A DNA stretch of 64,000 nucleotides from Leucaena leucocephala. Its lineage: Eukaryota > Streptophyta > Magnoliopsida > Fabales > Fabaceae. The DNA is taken from positions 14,679,001 to 14,743,000 of the forward strand of contig CM073562.1 of assembly GCA_037074615.1 (NCBI GenBank), written 5' to 3'. Made by a program: the position numbers and the translations under genes. Shown piece after piece: positions 61,252 to 64,000 of this stretch; the first letter of the stretch is position 1, and each line of letters opens with the position of its first letter. The notes under the pieces were generated by a model. It did no database searches. It was not told the origin of the DNA and saw nothing but the letters and a program-made list of their open reading frames with translations.

Positions 61252-61541
61252 TGTAGGAAATATTGAGAATTAAAGGAGCGAGATCATAGGAGATAGGAGA
61301 TTAATGACTTAATGATTCCCCACCAGATTTTATGCCTATTTTCATGTTGTAAATCCCATGATATTTGGGAAACCGTTATGTGTATTTGTGTATATATGTA
61401 CCTTGTCATAGCTGAATAATATATACAGAAGAATCATTTGTTATCTTCTCTGTTGTGCTCTCTGCCCAAACAGTTGTGTTTCCGGCATCACTCTGAAGAA
61501 TGCTTATGATCTCGCTCCTTTAATTCTCAATATTTCCTACA
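61252..61541 (+). repeat. 3' LTR of the copia element with an inverted terminal segment
   Basis: Positions 61252-61503 equal 56512-56763 base for base. Then, instead of CTTCCAACA, there is a 38-nt segment (61504-61541) whose reverse complement matches the first 37 nt of the LTR. The element therefore ends in CCTACA, the inverse of its TGTAGG start, and the target duplication follows at once. Confidence 0.95.
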
Positions 61542-61546
61542 GTTCC

Positions 61547-61607
61547 AATTCATTTGTTTGATTCAGCTGAATATTCAGCAGTAGATCAAGGCCTTTTCAT
61601 AGCATGA
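61547..61607 (+). pseudogene. Displaced 3' end of the ARR11-like coding sequence
   Basis: Directly after the second GTTCC, the frame left at 56511 continues for 20 more codons including the shared one and the stop, ending DQGLFIA then TGA. The frame and the family-like ending show that this is the original C-terminus. It is now cut off from the gene by 5 kb of retrotransposon and could be translated in frame only if the element were spliced out. Confidence 0.92.
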
Positions 61608-62463
61608 TGATCTGCAACTTCCCCTTTTGTGTCTATTCAACAAAATAATTCACCTCCTTGCGTGAAATGACTATTGAATGTTACTTGTAACTTGTGGGTA
61701 AGAGTCTTATTGAAGAATTTCTACTTTTGAGGGTTGGGATATTTTTGTTTCCCGTTCAGGTAGGTTTTGGCCAGTATATATAGAAGTGGGTGATGAAGAT
61801 TCTCAACTTCATTGTTTCCGTAGCTGTTCATCTAGGCTTTTACTCTCCCAGAAGTTATGTTCTTCACATCAAATCTAATGCATTAAAATTTTTGAACCTG
61901 TCGTCATGATTTAATTGCAATTCAATATGACTATCAAGTGGTTTCTCCTTCATTTCCTTCTTTAAGTTCAGTGAAAAAGGAAAGAATCTCCATTCAAAAT
62001 CATCTTTATGGCACTATAAGCTTCTTCAGGCCAAACATCAAGAGCACAAATATGATTCAGAGGGTAAACATTAGAAAACCTGTTTATATTTCTATTCATA
62101 TGACTATGTATTACATGCGTCACACGAGAGGATGCAAATCTAAATGCCTTGTCGCCTTTACATTTTTAATTAGAGAATGATCCTAGGTCAAAACTAATCA
62201 AAACTTACTAGGTAACTAACTTTAAGAATACAACTGCCAACAGACTGGGACTAAAAGATCTTACCCCAAATTGTGGGAACTGGGAACACACCACAACATA
62301 AACTCCTCCAATCATCATTCTTGCAGAATTAGATCATCATAAGCCCATTATAATCATCCGGAAGAACTCAGGCTTATTAAAAGTGGATTGTGCCCATCGC
62401 CTTTGACATGTTGATCTCCAAGCACATGCTCGTATAAGTATCTTATTTTATTTTTCTATGTTC
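61608..62463. other. Original ARR 3' UTR and convergent gene end
   Basis: No coding exon is supported. The left part is the former ARR 3' UTR. The right part should be the 3' UTR of the minus-strand WVD2-like gene, whose stop is at 62464-62466. The two genes converge. Confidence 0.55.
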
Positions 62464-64000
62464 TCAAGGCTGAATATTTGGAGGAGTATTCTCTCGTCGG
62501 ACCTTTGATAGTGAAGTGAATGATCCCCTCATTGTTTGGTTCATTTTTTCTGAAACAAGTTTAGGAGTACTGATACCGGTGGGTGGCTTCCAAGAGTTTC
62601 GAGAGTTTTTGCCATGGCAAGTACTGGAAGTTGCTTTGCTTCCAGGTTTTGGTGACTGAGGCTGTGTAAGCGATGTCTGCCAAAAATAGGTTAAAACAAA
62701 AAATTAGAAGCAGAACATTAAATTAAAAGACAAGTACGAATAAAGTCACATATCTATGTAAAAAAGAAAAAGCATCTCTCCAAGTAGGGCATGCAAGAAG
62801 ATCATACAAGAAAGGACACAACTTTAGGGAGCTGCTGTTAAGTTTGATAGAACAACATTTGAAAACTTTTTCTAGACAAGGAAAATGATTTTTTTCAACC
62901 ATAGATTCACACCTCCGTGACCCTTACTTGAGGAAAGTGGAAACATTAAAAGCATCTTTCAAAACCTTCAGAGATTTTTCAGTCCAAAATGTTTATGCAA
63001 GCATCAGACAAGTAACAAGACAAAGTACCTTTTTCATTTCATTACCACGCAAATCTAGTACACCATTCGTGTCCTCCTTCTGTTTGGGTTTAAAGCCACC
63101 ACTGCACTGCTGCAACTTCTTGTGATCATGGTCTGTTTTCTCCTAAAGGAAGATCAAAATAAAAGAGAGTGAGTGATTCATCAACCATGCACAAGAATGC
63201 CTGGATCCTGTTTATTAAATACTTAAAAGAGGAATGGCCTAAAAGTCATGGAATCTATACGCAAGCATTTAGATAATTTCATATTAACTTCGTTGGTTTC
63301 TGCAATTTCCCAGCTGTCATTTCATGTTATAATTCTTGATGTTTCAACGTCTATAACAAAGTAAAAAGCCACTAACAAATTACTATGGAAACTCCTAAAT
63401 CATCATATCAGCAGTAGCAGCATTCTAAAGAAATCCACCTTGCATTTCCTTTGCAGCTGCATTCTTTCTACCTCCTTCGATTTGACGTCATCCATCCTTT
63501 GAAAGAACTGGAATACAAAAGGAAAAAGAAAGTAATACCATAAGTTTTAGCATAAATTGCAAAGATATTAACTAAGCGCCAAGGACAAGAACTTGCCTCT
63601 TTGCGTTTTGCTACTCTTCCTTCACTTCTGAATCGAAAAGGTGATGGTACGGTCGAAGATTGTGGACGCCTTGTGCTTGGTGATTCTGGGCATCTGTTCT
63701 CAAGAAGTGACAACAAGAGAGTCATTTGACATGGCAATCCATAAAGTGCGCAAACTTGAACAGTCGTGGCAACTTGTAAGATGAACTTACACAACAGAAG
63801 GGGAGGGAAGTTCAACACTTGCAGCCACTCCTTTACACACTGACTTATTTAGTTTTTCCATCCTAATATACATGCATCAGAACATGTGAAAAACTATTTA
63901 TGCAATGCAAAGGAAGCTCAATAGAGAATATTGGTAAATTAAAAAAGTACATTCAGATAACAAAATACCTTCTACCCTCAGACTGAGTATTCACTGAAGC
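62464..64000 (-). CDS. TPX2-domain (WVD2-like) microtubule-binding protein, 5' end outside the window
   Basis: WVD2/WDL proteins bind and bundle cortical microtubules through a TPX2 C-terminal-type domain. Exons on the minus strand: 64000-63969 (partial), 63862-63791, 63693-63597, 63507-63439, 63142-63029 and 62676-62464; all phases join. The domain starts at PFRFRSEGRVAKRKE and continues FFQRMDDVKSKEVERMQLQ, close to the family's FRxxERAEKRKEFxxKLEEK. The next exon has the reduced KLQQCSGGFKPK stretch, and the last begins TSLTQPQSPKPG, like the LTRPxSPKLG of WDLs, followed by a Ser/Lys-rich tail ending ENTPPNIQP. The intron after 63597 has a GC donor (AGAG|GCAAGT, the strong GC-AG consensus). 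The Lys-rich helix is somewhat diverged, so it may belong to a less studied TPX2 subgroup. The N-terminal half, where a KLEGS-type motif would lie, is off the edge. Confidence 0.87.

Larger units (their letters stand above)
56512..61541 (+). mobile_element. Complete Ty1/copia retrotransposon (5,030 bp) inside the ARR last exon
   Basis: Flanked by a perfect 5-bp target duplication, GTTCC (56507-56511 and 61542-61546). It has a 261-bp 5' LTR, a primer-binding site, one long gag-pol frame, a polypurine tract (61243-61251, GAGGGGGAG) and a 3' LTR. The two LTRs are identical over their first 252 bp, so insertion is recent in evolutionary terms. It lies in the same orientation as the host gene. The domain order PR-INT-RT-RH is copia; the short LTR suggests the Retrofit/Ale lineage (inference). 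The right end is abnormal: the last 9 bp expected from the 5' LTR are replaced by a 38-nt segment that is an inverted copy of the LTR start. Confidence 0.97.

Overview
This 64 kb window is nuclear DNA of a flowering plant, most likely a dicot. The evidence is GT-AG and GC-AG introns of 75 bp to over 900 bp, very AT-rich intergenic DNA, plant-only families (a type-B response regulator, a WVD2-like TPX2 protein, a TOPP phosphatase), hAT MITEs and a Ty1/copia element. The species cannot be named from sequence alone. No bacterial or organellar features are present.

Layout. 1-9.7 kb: a TNO1-like giant coiled-coil, tail-anchored trans-Golgi protein (minus strand, 7 coding exons plus a 5' UTR intron, about 2,107 aa). 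11.0-13.1 kb: an old dispersed repeat with a decayed R2R3-MYB (GAMYB/MYB101-type) first-exon fragment inside it. 13.5-14.25 kb: an hAT MITE. 17.7-19.9 kb: a complete four-exon TOPP8/9-like PP1 catalytic subunit (plus strand, 335 aa) with a LINE 3' fragment in intron 1. 21.15 kb: an isolated first exon of an AIRP2-like E3 ligase. 21.5-52.6 kb: a roughly 31 kb gene-poor stretch of decayed transposons. It includes a 1,958-bp solo LTR with a 5-bp target duplication, two more copies of the 11 kb repeat, two more hAT MITEs, a 620-bp element with long inverted ends and several MITE families. 53.06-61.6 kb: an ARR11-like type-B response regulator (plus strand, five exons) whose last exon is split by a 5,030-bp Ty1/copia (Retrofit/Ale-like) retrotransposon. 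62.46-64.0 kb: the 3' part of a TPX2-domain (WVD2-like) microtubule protein (minus strand), running off the right edge.

The genes do not form a pathway. TNO1 acts in trans-Golgi membrane traffic, the PP1 is a general Ser/Thr phosphatase, the ARR is the output of cytokinin phosphorelay, and the WVD2-like protein binds microtubules.

The most interesting observation is the copia insertion. Its two LTRs are identical over 252 bp, its polyprotein frame is open, and it has a perfect GTTCC target duplication. The last 9 bp of its 3' LTR are replaced by an inverted copy (37 nt matched) of the LTR's own start, so the integrated DNA begins and ends with the same terminal sequence. It removes the last 18 codons of the ARR reading frame and supplies a new stop. 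A second theme is a repeat family with related ends and unrelated interiors, one copy carrying a MYB gene piece. I found no evidence of a wholly new biological system.
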